The translations under genes and the position numbers were made by a program. From Ferdinandcohnia sp036965045 (GTDB taxonomy: Bacteria > Bacillota > Bacilli > Bacillales > Bacillaceae_L): a stretch of DNA of 64,000 nt. The stretch spans positions 62,001 through 126,000 of the forward strand of contig NZ_JBALOV010000025.1 in NCBI RefSeq assembly GCF_036965045.1, read 5' to 3'. Positions 25,001-32,960 of the stretch are shown piece after piece. The notes under the pieces were generated by a model that was given only the letters and a program-made list of their open reading frames with translations, made no database searches and was not told the origin of the DNA. How positions within the stretch are numbered: the stretch's first letter is position 1; each line of letters opens with the position of its first letter.

Positions 25001-26750
25001 CATTATAATAAGCGACTGATATCTCTTTATGTGTGTTCGTTCCAATGACGAGTCCTCGCATGCTGCCGTTTGCCATACCATCACTGTATATGCGAACAAT
25101 ATTTTCATTTTCAACTAAATTAGAGCCATAGTTTGCGTTAAAATCAGCTACAGTTTGCCCACCGTTTTGGGTATTGATAATCCAAAAGACTAGCGTTTCC
25201 CCTGCAGGAATTACAACATCCTCGGGGACTGACGGCCAGACAACATCTGTTCCAGGATCTGTTCCGTATCTGTAGTACATTTTATAATCTTTAAAATGAA
25301 TGGCCTCACTGCTGTTATTGTAGATTTCGATAAATTCATAGCCATCAGCGGTTCCTACATTCGTTGAATCAGGGACTATCTCTGTGACAAGCAAATGAGG
25401 GATTTGTGTAAAATCAACCTCTGGCTGCACGACCTGAATCGTAAATTCATCGGTTTTTTCCGTATTTACACCGTCACTGGCTTCAAGATAATAGGTGATT
25501 CCATCATACACATGGAAACTCGGAATTTCTGCTATATAGGTTTGCTCGTTTGGACTCATTGGCAACGCCGTGAATTCAGCCGAGTCACCGATTTTATAAA
25601 AAAGAGTCACACTTGGAATGGCGAGATTATCTGTTACGTTTGCCTCGACTTGAATTGGCGTCAGAGGCTTGCTGCTAGTGATTGGTGTATGTGTAATCAC
25701 AGGTGCTTCTATGTCCTCAGGTGCATCCGGTAAATTCACCGGAGTTTCCGGAACCTGTGTTTGTTGGATTTCACCTGGAGTTGGCTGTGCTAGCACTTGG
25801 TGTTTCGCCATTTCTGTGCCTGTTTCCGGATATTTATATTCGACAACTGCTCCTGTATTATCGGTTTCCCCCGCTAAATAGCTAGCTGAAATGATTTCAG
25901 TTCCTTGGTGATTTTTGATGACGATTGCACGATTGCCGCCGTTTGCAAAGCCAGGAAATACATCTGTGAATTGGATTACCTTTTCCTCTGGTAATGCAGT
26001 ACCAAAATTCTCGTTAAAATCAGCTAGTGTTCGATTACCGTTATTGAACCAAAAAACAAGGGTTTCCTGTGGTTCAATGGTTGTAGCGGGGATTTGAAAT
26101 AGCAAGTCTTTCCCTGTATCGGTATAGCGATATGTAAACGTGTAATTTGTTAGGGTTTGCGGTTGATTGGTGTTGTTGTAAAGCTCAAAATACTCGTAAT
26201 AGTCGGTTCCAGCACCCTTTGAGTTTGGTGAAATTTCAGTAATGAGAAGGTGTGGAAGCTGGTCTGTGTTACCATCTGTTGGTTGAGTTGATTCACCACT
26301 TGGTGCTTGCGGTGTTCCCTCCTCGATTGTTGTTCCGTCTTGGGTTGGTTGTTCTGCTTCAGATGGTGGTTCTTCTTCAGTTGGATGTACCCCTTCTGTT
26401 GTTGTTCCTTTTTGTGTTTGTGGTACCTCTTCAGTCGCTGATTCATCTGAAGTTTCAATTTGTTCCTCAGTTTCCGGGTCTGTCTCGGTTGTTTGATTAT
26501 GTTGAGTTTCAGGAGGCTGTTCCTGGGTATCAGGTTCCGCCTTGTTTGGTTCTTGTGGAGGCGATTTTTCACCAAGATCCTCCGTTTGTTGGTTCGGTGA
26601 CTCCGGTGTTGAATAAGGCGACTGGCCCCCCTCCGCAAATACCATCCTCGGTCCAGTCGCAAGACTTATATTGGACAGTAAAATGGTGAGGGTGAAAATG
26701 ACAATCAACCCTTTTCTCAGCTTGTTTCTCACTCGTTTCCCTAAAATCAT
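22026..26750 (-). CDS. Secreted multidomain protein: lamin-tail domains plus metallophosphoesterase
   Basis: A 1574-residue exported protein. In order: signal peptide (about 1-39); a 120-residue linker rich in E, P, T, Q; lamin-tail domain 1 (from LPHLLITEISPNSKG, around 165-300); an Ig-like segment with IEAPVITHTP; lamin-tail domain 2 (from IPHLLVTEIVPDST); several Ig/CBM-like segments; and a calcineurin-like phosphoesterase (around 1190-1460) with WMSDTQF, HTGDLVNK, GNHDVD and SGHYHEA, which supply the dinuclear-metal ligands. A short C-terminal fibronectin-like segment ends the protein without an LPxTG or membrane anchor. The ATG at 26750 has GGGAGG upstream. It follows the Ig-repeat giant gene but beyond a terminator. 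The likely role is extracellular phosphoester hydrolysis; the substrate is unknown. Confidence 0.88.
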   Translation of the reverse strand: MILGKRVRNKLRKGLIVIFTLTILLSNISLATGPRMVFAEGGQSPYSTPESPNQQTEDLGEKSPPQEPNKAEPDTQEQPPETQHNQTTETDPETEEQIETSDESATEEVPQTQKGTTTEGVHPTEEEPPSEAEQPTQDGTTIEEGTPQAPSGESTQPTDGNTDQLPHLLITEISPNSKGAGTDYYEYFELYNNTNQPQTLTNYTFTYRYTDTGKDLLFQIPATTIEPQETLVFWFNNGNRTLADFNENFGTALPEEKVIQFTDVFPGFANGGNRAIVIKNHQGTEIISASYLAGETDNTGAVVEYKYPETGTEMAKHQVLAQPTPGEIQQTQVPETPVNLPDAPEDIEAPVITHTPITSSKPLTPIQVEANVTDNLAIPSVTLFYKIGDSAEFTALPMSPNEQTYIAEIPSFHVYDGITYYLEASDGVNTEKTDEFTIQVVQPEVDFTQIPHLLVTEIVPDSTNVGTADGYEFIEIYNNSSEAIHFKDYKMYYRYGTDPGTDVVWPSVPEDVVIPAGETLVFWIINTQNGGQTVADFNANYGSNLVENENIVRIYSDGMANGSMRGLVIGTNTHKEISVAYYNDEPNVDDTFANKGIVYLYPTDKSTISKKVGILDATPGRVEGFQVPSQPVQMEEDTVPPTIENLTKTTEVNQKDNINIVANVTDDKDVKSVRLFYKIDQQDKYSEAILQENYDDLLYHHTVYSPDLIGHKYVDYYFVVSDGKNEVKSESYRVTITNDLDDSSLRLNLNNGEMIRGEKIIKATSAVDSSDKMKLLIDGKEITEGIYPSLEHTAYFAFEVNGLNTYFQNAVTMGEEVLYVMDQDWLTQWKTFSIPIEPERLPVGDTTITVRSGNKASPFDLGSAENRDDYDLRNVRLVLADGTVIKDPNYSDPARVLKMNDNNPFVDFTFTITEKEAHSLTYKWDTTAIKDKKHKVLVQDTDEEISAEVLVDNTAPDIKTNLKKKAYKGAFTIDVDVKDKLSGVGEVLVTLDGKEIQVPFETASSKLEAGKHELKVIANDKVGNQKEEVFHFEVADENPMMPELVSPKINAQVDGDPVLQVKVKDPTKDQLDVTFYEAHQYDVNSSVKGFKNAGDFEPPQEMIPEGETAFTSEDNSLVSKADGKYLVSDSDTQFPYHRFEVTVDASLDDKDRVELLWKGNSLEGRKVSMYAWNHSTEKWTLIDYKVAGKEDFELAGDVGVGDFVRQSKINVIIQDEIPSSPDEYDYTFVWMSDTQFYSESYPYIFDRQTQWIAEMKEKLKIKYVFHTGDLVNKSNQEYQWKNADKAMRTLDDNNIPYGVLAGNHDVDQVSNDYSQFYKYFGEERFKNKPYYGGSYLNNRGHYDLISAGGNDYIMVYLGWAVTDEGIQWVNDVLAAHPDRKAILNFHEYLLATGTRHPLGDKLFNEIVVPNKNVFMVLSGHYHEAQTLADQIDDDGDGTPDRTVTQMLADYQAGPEGGQGYMRLLHFDQDNNRIVVNTYSPYLDDYNFYNTDAYPEKDEFVIEMDLAPVTKRVATDYFSVNVYTDHVIGTDKAKSGKIAETVWKGLEKGRTYSWYAIVEDKYTGRTVSDIWTFRK

Positions 26751-26919
26751 TCTTGTGTTCCTCCCGCAAATTTTTATCCTTCAATGTAAATCTTATCTGT
26801 ATACTGTTAATAGCTTGTAAACTTACGGTAAAAATTATAATAAAATTGGAAGGAATAGGAATTAAGACTCACAATGGCGATTATAGAGATAGTCTATATT
26901 TACTATTCGTGTTTTAAAA

Positions 26920-26952
26920 AACAGGCACCCGCCATATAAGCGGATGCCTGTT
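26920..26952 (-). terminator. Terminator after the Ig-repeat gene
   Basis: AACAGGCA plus CCGC at 26920-26932 pair with GCGG and TGCCTGTT at 26940-26952; the minus-strand side continues into TTTTTT. It lies 75 bases after the stop, with a dispersed repeat between them. Confidence 0.85.
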
Positions 26953-27018
26953 GCCCACACGATGTGGGTTACAAAGTCGTTGCCACAGGACGTGGCGATC
27001 TTAGTCTTTGATCTTATG
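26953..27018. repeat. Dispersed palindromic repeat, copy A
   Basis: About 65 bases beginning GCCCACACGATGTGGG, then GCCACAGGACGTGGC, then CTTAGTCTTTGATCTTA. A nearly identical copy, with only a few mismatches, lies at 37273-37336. Both are non-coding and made of two small palindromes. Confidence 0.75.
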
Positions 27019-27026
27019 CTCTAAAA

Positions 27027-30000
27027 TTACATATCCTTCGCGTCTCGTCTGCGGATGATGACTCTTCGGATTGCTACAGCACCAGCTGCTGCAGCACCGA
27101 CAAGTCCGACCATTGTGCCCGCAAATAATGTTTTATTCTCGTAAAACTTGACGAGTACGCTTTTTTCAACGATTTCAAATTCCATGATTTCGTTATGCTC
27201 GTTACCCGCATCGTCAAAGGCTAATACTTCAACCTTGTATTGGTTGATATCAGAAAGTGTAACGGAAACTACTTTTGTGCCATTCACTTCTTTTACATCA
27301 CCATCGAAGAGTTCTCCATTAATTTTCACAGACTTGAGAGTATCACTTGGATTATCAAGGCTGATTGAGAGAGTCACCGGGTCACGATATGTTTCGTTTT
27401 TCTTGACACCTTCGAAATTCACTTTTGGTGGTGTTTTATCAATGATAAACTCGACACTTAGTTGCTGGATATTACCTGCTTTATCCTTTACCTCGAAGAA
27501 AAGCACGTGCTTTCCTTCTTCCTCAATTGGGTCGCCTAAGTTATAAGGCTGGCCATTCAAAGTTTGTGAAATGATGTCATATGCATTTAGATCCTCAATC
27601 AACAGTTCTGGAAGCAAGCTTTCCTTGAAATATTGATCTGAAATAGCTTCCTTAAACTTAATCACTGGAGCTGTTTTATCAATCGTAAACACGATTGTTC
27701 GCGATGACACATTATTCGCTAAGTCGTAAATTTCAGCTTTTAAAATATAATCTCCCTCATCACTTAGCTGCAAACCATTCACAAATGGACGGCCATTGAG
27801 TGTGACTCTTGTACGACTTGTGTCTAAATAGCGATCTGAATATGTGACAGTCGGCATTTGGTTCTTGTTGAAGAATCCATCGATCACCCCTGTAATATTC
27901 AACGTTGGCTTTGTCGTATCAAGGATAAAACTAACATTAATCGTCGATTCGTTTCCTGCTTTATCTCGAGCAAGAACACTATATTTGTACGTCATTTCAA
28001 GAGAAGCCGTAGGAATTCGGCCCGTCACATTTGAACCATTCATCGTTACTGAAACAATCGTGTCTTCAGCTTGGTCCAGCGCAAATTCAGGAGTGAGCAC
28101 TTCATTGATATATTCGCCATCTTTGATTACACGGCTTTGACCTTTAAACTTCGGTGTGATGACAGGTGCTGTTTTATCGATTGTAAAAGCAATCTGGTTG
28201 CTGAACTGGTTGCCCGCTTTGTCAATCGCTTCAACATTGATGACATAGTCACCTTCCTGGCTAAAATTATGACTGAGTCGTGCAGTCTGATTTGCTACAG
28301 CAAATCCACCTGCATTGTAGCCTCGACCATTACGTGTCACGTTGATGCGGTTCACATCAAGGTTCACATCACGAATCACAACACTTACTGGCTTATCGAC
28401 ATTATAATGTGCCGCATTTTCAACACCGGTAATTTCGATTGTCGGCTTTGTTGTATCGATTGTGAAAGTTTTGTTCGCAGCGATTGGACCATTTCCAGCC
28501 TTGTCTTTGGCACTAATCGCAATCGTGTACAAGCCATCATCATTAAAATTATAGTTTAAGCTTGAGAGCTTATTGTTGTTTTTCCAAGTTCCGATGTTAA
28601 ATGCTCTGCCATCCTTTGTTGCAGCAAGCGATACATCATTCGTACCAAAATTCAATTCATCAACAGAAACTGTTACTCGCTTCCCAGTTGGGTTAAAGGA
28701 CTGGTGGTCTACTCCGTCAATTTTGACAACCGGATTCGTTTTGTCGATGATAAATGCAATTTCATCATGCGTTGTTTTGTTTCCTGATTTGTCAGTTGCA
28801 TTGAAGTAAAGAACATAGCTTCCTTCTTCTTTGAACGTATGTGTTAAACTTGCTTTCGTTCTGGACTGTGCAGGTGCACCTGCCTCATACGTCTTGCCGT
28901 TCTTTGTGACGCGGATTGACGTTTGGTCAATGTTTGCATCAGTTACTTCAAACGAAACTTGTTTATTTACATTGTAGTTCGTCATATGATCGACGCCTGT
29001 GATTTTTAGCGCAGGAGAGCTTTCGTCAATTGTAAATCTTTTTTCCTGTGCGTCCGCTATGTTTCCAGCAGCATCCTTCGCGGATACTTTAATCACATAG
29101 TCACCATCGTTATTGAAAGGAATCTCTACACTTGATTCCACACCTTGGTTTTTCCACTCATAAGGTTTATTGTTTACTGTAATTTCAACATGATTGTTTT
29201 TAAAATTCAGTTCGTTCACCTTGATGGTCGCTGTACGTTTTTTATTGTAATATGTTTGGTCTTTTACATTTTCAATCTTAATCACAGGTGGTACATTATC
29301 CACTGTGAATTTGTGTTTTTGTTCAACCGCTTTGTTACCAGCAAAGTCTTCAGAGCGGACGATGACTTCATATTCACCATCTTCTGGGAAGCTTTGCTTG
29401 AACTGATAACCAGTTGCTGTTTCATTCCACTTCGCATCCTTAACAGGTTTGCCGTTTACGAGTATTTCATTTTTAGTTTCGTCAAAATGAAGGTCATTGA
29501 TGTCAACGATAAGCTCGTTGTCTTTTTGTACAAAACCACCGTTCGGGATGTTGCCTTTGATTTTTATGTCTGGTGAAGTGCGGTCAATTGTAAAGCCAAG
29601 GTCTTCCGTACTTTCAGCACCGAAGTAGTCTTTTGCCTTTACTTGAACTGAATAAACGCCCTCGTCCTCTAGTGTAATCGTTAATTCTTGTGTGATTAAC
29701 CAGACAATTTTCTCAATCCAGCCATCCTTTTTAACCTCAACTGATTTATCTCCGTTTTTCACTGTGATTTCAGGTACAAACGGCGTATAGTCATCAACAG
29801 TAACTTTTAAGTTTACATTGTTGTCGTTAAAATACTTACCATTTTCAATGGAGTACTTAATCGCAGGTCCTGTTTTATCAACCGTGAACTTAATCTTTTC
29901 TATCACTTCGTTCCCGGCTTTATCTGTTGAAACGACTTGTAGTTCGTAAACACCTTCTTTTGTGAACTTGTGTTTAGTTGTCGCCATTTGACCATCTAGT

Positions 30001-32393
30001 ACAAGCGGGTCAATTTTATAGGATTCACCATTGTACATTACGGTCGCATTTGACTCACCCATGTTAAGGTCCGTTATCGTGATTGTAACATCGCGGTCTT
30101 CGTTGTATCTTCCGTCATCTCCAATGTTAGTCACGACAATTTTTGGAGGTACTTTGTCAATTGTAAAGCTGACTGTTTTTTCTGATGCAATATTTCCTGC
30201 CTCGTCTGTAGACTTTAGTTTGACTACATAATCGCCATTTTCGGTAAATGTATGTTCTGCCTTAGCGATTCGGTTTTTCTGTTTCTTGAATTTGATTCCT
30301 TCAGTTGAATAGGCATTGTCGTCCTTCGTAATGGTCAATTCAATATTGTCTAAATCAATATTCCAATCCTCGACCCTAAATACAACTGACCTTCCATCCT
30401 CCTCATTGTAAAACTCACCTTCACTTACGCCTTCGATGTAAAGATCAGGTGCTGTCTTGTCAATAACAAAAGTTAACTGATTGAAGTCAGCCTTGTTCCC
30501 GGCTTTGTCAAAGTAGTCTACATTAATTTCATAAACTCCCTCTTGTTTGAAGCTATGAGTTTGATGTGCTTTGTCACCTTTAAATGTTTCCGTCTTACCA
30601 TCTTTTGTTACGGTAAAAATCGTTCTGCTATCATCTTTGTTTGTATCCTTTGCAACAATTTCTACTTCCACTTCACTGTTGTATTTTTTGTTATTTTCAA
30701 CACCAGAAAGGGATACGGTAGGTTTTGTTTTATCGAGTGTAAATGTTTTCGTGACTTTTTCGGCCTCATGCCCAAATTGGTCAGTCGAGCTTAACTCGAT
30801 TGTATACGTACCTTCCTTTGTAAACGTATGGCTAGCTTCAGCTTTTGAACCGTTTTGTTTGAACTTGATTTCCTCTGTATAGTCCGCTTCATTTTGTTTT
30901 ACAACTAGAGATGTCTTTGCTAAATCAAGTGTTAGATCATCTACTGAAAAATGAACCGTTGGATTTTCCGGATAATATTTCTCGTTGTCAATACCGGAAA
31001 CTTCAATCACTGGTTTCTGGGTATCAATTGTAAAATTGAGTACTTGAGATTTCGTTTCATTTCCAGCTTGGTCAAACACACTTACTTCTGCCTTGTAAAC
31101 ACCATCTGTTAAATTGTGTGTACCAAGGGCTGCTTTTCCTGTAAAGGTTTCAAGCGTGCCATTTTTTGTTAATTTTAAGATGGATTTATCTTCATCAAAA
31201 TAGTCATCAGTTGCTGATATGACCATATTCTTTGATTCTTTATACTTACCGTCATTTTCAACACCAGACACAGATAGTTCAGGTGGCGTTTTGTCGATGA
31301 CGATGTTCAGGATGGATCCTAACTTTTCCTCAGTACCTCTGCGATCCGTATAAATCGCAGATACCTCATATTTTCCGTCTCCAGTTAGAGTGGCAGTTGC
31401 AGATTTTTTACTTAGCAATCCCCCAATTTCCATTGGGATTTTCTGTTCTTGTTCTTCACCCTCTTTTTTTACTGTTAAAAACGCGGAAGACATATTAAGT
31501 GGAGTTTGTAAAATAAATTTTACATCTTCATTATAAAAATCAGTTGCTGTTTTATTATCAATACTTAACTTTGGTCCGCCACTAAGGTTACCAAAAGAAA
31601 TTGTTTTTGCTTCGCTAGCGTTTCCTGCTTTATCAGTTGCTGTAACGGTAATCTCATAATACCCAACCTCGCTAAAGGTAATGGTACCCGTTTTCCCCTT
31701 CCATTCAATCTGATCTTTCGATTTATATTCGGATTCATCCTTTATAATTGACATCTTCACTTTATCTTGGACGAAGTTTTCTTCATCAACATTTATTGTA
31801 AGTTTAACTGGATTCCAATAATAACCTCCGTCTTTTGGACCTGACAAAGTAACGACTGGCTTAACTGAATCCTTCCATACATGAAATTCACTTTCACTTG
31901 GTGGGTCAATTACCCAAGTGTCCTTTTTAAAAGTAATAGTTACCGGTATTTTTTCGTCTTTGTTAATTCCAGTTATGGTTACATTGTATTTGCCTGTGAA
32001 TCCACCATCTGTAATTGGCGTTATGCCACCTACATTTCCAGAGCCTTTTACATTAATGTCAAAAGGGATAATATTTGGATCAGGAGGTGTTACTGCACTT
32101 TCTGGATTCTCTGAATCCCCAGGTTCAGCTGTTGGCTCCATATGTTTCTGATAGTCATCATTTAAATTGACCCGGAATGTAAGGGTATCACCATTTATGT
32201 ACCATTCCTTTGAAAACTCCGTGCCAATTTCCCATTGATTTTGGTCTTCACCGAATTCTACAAACTGTTTTGATTCACCCTGCGATGATACATTCAGGCT
32301 AAACAAAACCGCCGACAGCACTAACACAAGCGCAATCGGGATCCAGAAGACCGATTTGTTTTTTCGGTAGCTTTTTGAGATCATTGCTATCAC
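27027..32393 (-). CDS. Giant membrane-anchored protein with tandem bacterial Ig-like domains
   Basis: A 1788-residue protein. It begins with a membrane helix or uncleaved signal (residues about 14-34), has a 1700-residue outer region, and ends with a second membrane helix (about 1752-1773) and a basic cytoplasmic tail (RRVIIRRRDAKDM). The outer region is about sixteen Ig-like repeats of 85-95 residues. Each is closed by an F-T-[IVL]-D-K-T-x-P type linker and opens with a G-V-x-x-x-x-x-Y-N type turn. The GTG start overlaps the stop of the preceding gene (GTGA) with AAGGAG upstream, so it is coupled to the scaffold gene and hence to the kinase cluster. Two anchors with a long ectodomain recall the topology of EsaA/YueB, but no sequence similarity is claimed. 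Confidence 0.85.
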   Translation of the reverse strand: MIAMISKSYRKNKSVFWIPIALVLVLSAVLFSLNVSSQGESKQFVEFGEDQNQWEIGTEFSKEWYINGDTLTFRVNLNDDYQKHMEPTAEPGDSENPESAVTPPDPNIIPFDINVKGSGNVGGITPITDGGFTGKYNVTITGINKDEKIPVTITFKKDTWVIDPPSESEFHVWKDSVKPVVTLSGPKDGGYYWNPVKLTINVDEENFVQDKVKMSIIKDESEYKSKDQIEWKGKTGTITFSEVGYYEITVTATDKAGNASEAKTISFGNLSGGPKLSIDNKTATDFYNEDVKFILQTPLNMSSAFLTVKKEGEEQEQKIPMEIGGLLSKKSATATLTGDGKYEVSAIYTDRRGTEEKLGSILNIVIDKTPPELSVSGVENDGKYKESKNMVISATDDYFDEDKSILKLTKNGTLETFTGKAALGTHNLTDGVYKAEVSVFDQAGNETKSQVLNFTIDTQKPVIEVSGIDNEKYYPENPTVHFSVDDLTLDLAKTSLVVKQNEADYTEEIKFKQNGSKAEASHTFTKEGTYTIELSSTDQFGHEAEKVTKTFTLDKTKPTVSLSGVENNKKYNSEVEVEIVAKDTNKDDSRTIFTVTKDGKTETFKGDKAHQTHSFKQEGVYEINVDYFDKAGNKADFNQLTFVIDKTAPDLYIEGVSEGEFYNEEDGRSVVFRVEDWNIDLDNIELTITKDDNAYSTEGIKFKKQKNRIAKAEHTFTENGDYVVKLKSTDEAGNIASEKTVSFTIDKVPPKIVVTNIGDDGRYNEDRDVTITITDLNMGESNATVMYNGESYKIDPLVLDGQMATTKHKFTKEGVYELQVVSTDKAGNEVIEKIKFTVDKTGPAIKYSIENGKYFNDNNVNLKVTVDDYTPFVPEITVKNGDKSVEVKKDGWIEKIVWLITQELTITLEDEGVYSVQVKAKDYFGAESTEDLGFTIDRTSPDIKIKGNIPNGGFVQKDNELIVDINDLHFDETKNEILVNGKPVKDAKWNETATGYQFKQSFPEDGEYEVIVRSEDFAGNKAVEQKHKFTVDNVPPVIKIENVKDQTYYNKKRTATIKVNELNFKNNHVEITVNNKPYEWKNQGVESSVEIPFNNDGDYVIKVSAKDAAGNIADAQEKRFTIDESSPALKITGVDHMTNYNVNKQVSFEVTDANIDQTSIRVTKNGKTYEAGAPAQSRTKASLTHTFKEEGSYVLYFNATDKSGNKTTHDEIAFIIDKTNPVVKIDGVDHQSFNPTGKRVTVSVDELNFGTNDVSLAATKDGRAFNIGTWKNNNKLSSLNYNFNDDGLYTIAISAKDKAGNGPIAANKTFTIDTTKPTIEITGVENAAHYNVDKPVSVVIRDVNLDVNRINVTRNGRGYNAGGFAVANQTARLSHNFSQEGDYVINVEAIDKAGNQFSNQIAFTIDKTAPVITPKFKGQSRVIKDGEYINEVLTPEFALDQAEDTIVSVTMNGSNVTGRIPTASLEMTYKYSVLARDKAGNESTINVSFILDTTKPTLNITGVIDGFFNKNQMPTVTYSDRYLDTSRTRVTLNGRPFVNGLQLSDEGDYILKAEIYDLANNVSSRTIVFTIDKTAPVIKFKEAISDQYFKESLLPELLIEDLNAYDIISQTLNGQPYNLGDPIEEEGKHVLFFEVKDKAGNIQQLSVEFIIDKTPPKVNFEGVKKNETYRDPVTLSISLDNPSDTLKSVKINGELFDGDVKEVNGTKVVSVTLSDINQYKVEVLAFDDAGNEHNEIMEFEIVEKSVLVKFYENKTLFAGTMVGLVGAAAAGAVAIRRVIIRRRDAKDM

Positions 32394-32944
32394 TTTACTA
32401 CGCTCCTTTGTTCGATCACTTTATTTGTATGAATAATCATTACATCCACTTCGATTTCAAAATCGGATTCTTCCTCAGGCTCAGTGAGGATGGCTGTCTC
32501 GCCATCGCCTTCAAGGAGGATTGAGGTTTCATTGTCATCCACCAGCAATGTTGTCTCATCATCGTCCTGTAACAGGGCCGTCTCCTCGGATAAAAGCGAG
32601 GTTTCCTCCAATAGTGATGTTTCCTCTGCTAGTAAAGCGGTAGGTGCAATGTTTGTTTCCTTTAGCAAGGAGGTAGGCTCGAGTTCTTGGCTCATGAGCG
32701 CTGTGTCCTCAACTGATGCAGCGACCGGAACCTCCTTTTTACGTAGCCTGATTTCACTCGTTGTTTTCTTCGTTTCCTGTGCTTCAAGGGAAATACGATC
32801 GTTTTTGTTCTTTTTGAAAAAACGATTTCCCGTCAGGTCTGCTAAAACTTGAGAGATTTGTAGCTTCATATAAACGATGATTGAGATAATGAGTGTGACC
32901 AGCGCTCCCGCTAATCCCCCATAAAACATGATTTGATATTCCAA
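32390..32944 (-). CDS. Small membrane protein with nine T-x-x-[L/M] motifs (candidate phospho-Thr scaffold)
   Basis: A 184-residue protein with one N-terminal membrane helix (about residues 7-27), a basic cytoplasmic stretch, and an acidic region in which the motif T-[A/S/T]-[L/I]-[L/M], preceded by D, E or P, occurs nine times at 6-10 residue intervals (for example ETSLL, ETALL, ETTLL, ETSIL, ETAIL). FHA domains read phospho-Thr together with the +3 residue, so this is a plausible multi-phosphosite docking strip. It is encoded directly after a Ser/Thr kinase gene and coupled by GTGA overlap to the Ig-repeat gene. The TTG at 32944 has GGAGGAGGG upstream. I do not recognise a named family, and the role is inference. 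Confidence 0.75.
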   Translation of the reverse strand: MEYQIMFYGGLAGALVTLIISIIVYMKLQISQVLADLTGNRFFKKNKNDRISLEAQETKKTTSEIRLRKKEVPVAASVEDTALMSQELEPTSLLKETNIAPTALLAEETSLLEETSLLSEETALLQDDDETTLLVDDNETSILLEGDGETAILTEPEEESDFEIEVDVMIIHTNKVIEQRSVVK

Positions 32945-32960
32945 ACGAGAGCCCTCCTCC

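Noticed and set aside
26150..26689. Long alternate frames (145-170 codons) over the start of the lamin-tail gene
   Set aside because: They mirror the E/P/T/Q-rich low-complexity linker of the real gene in other frames.
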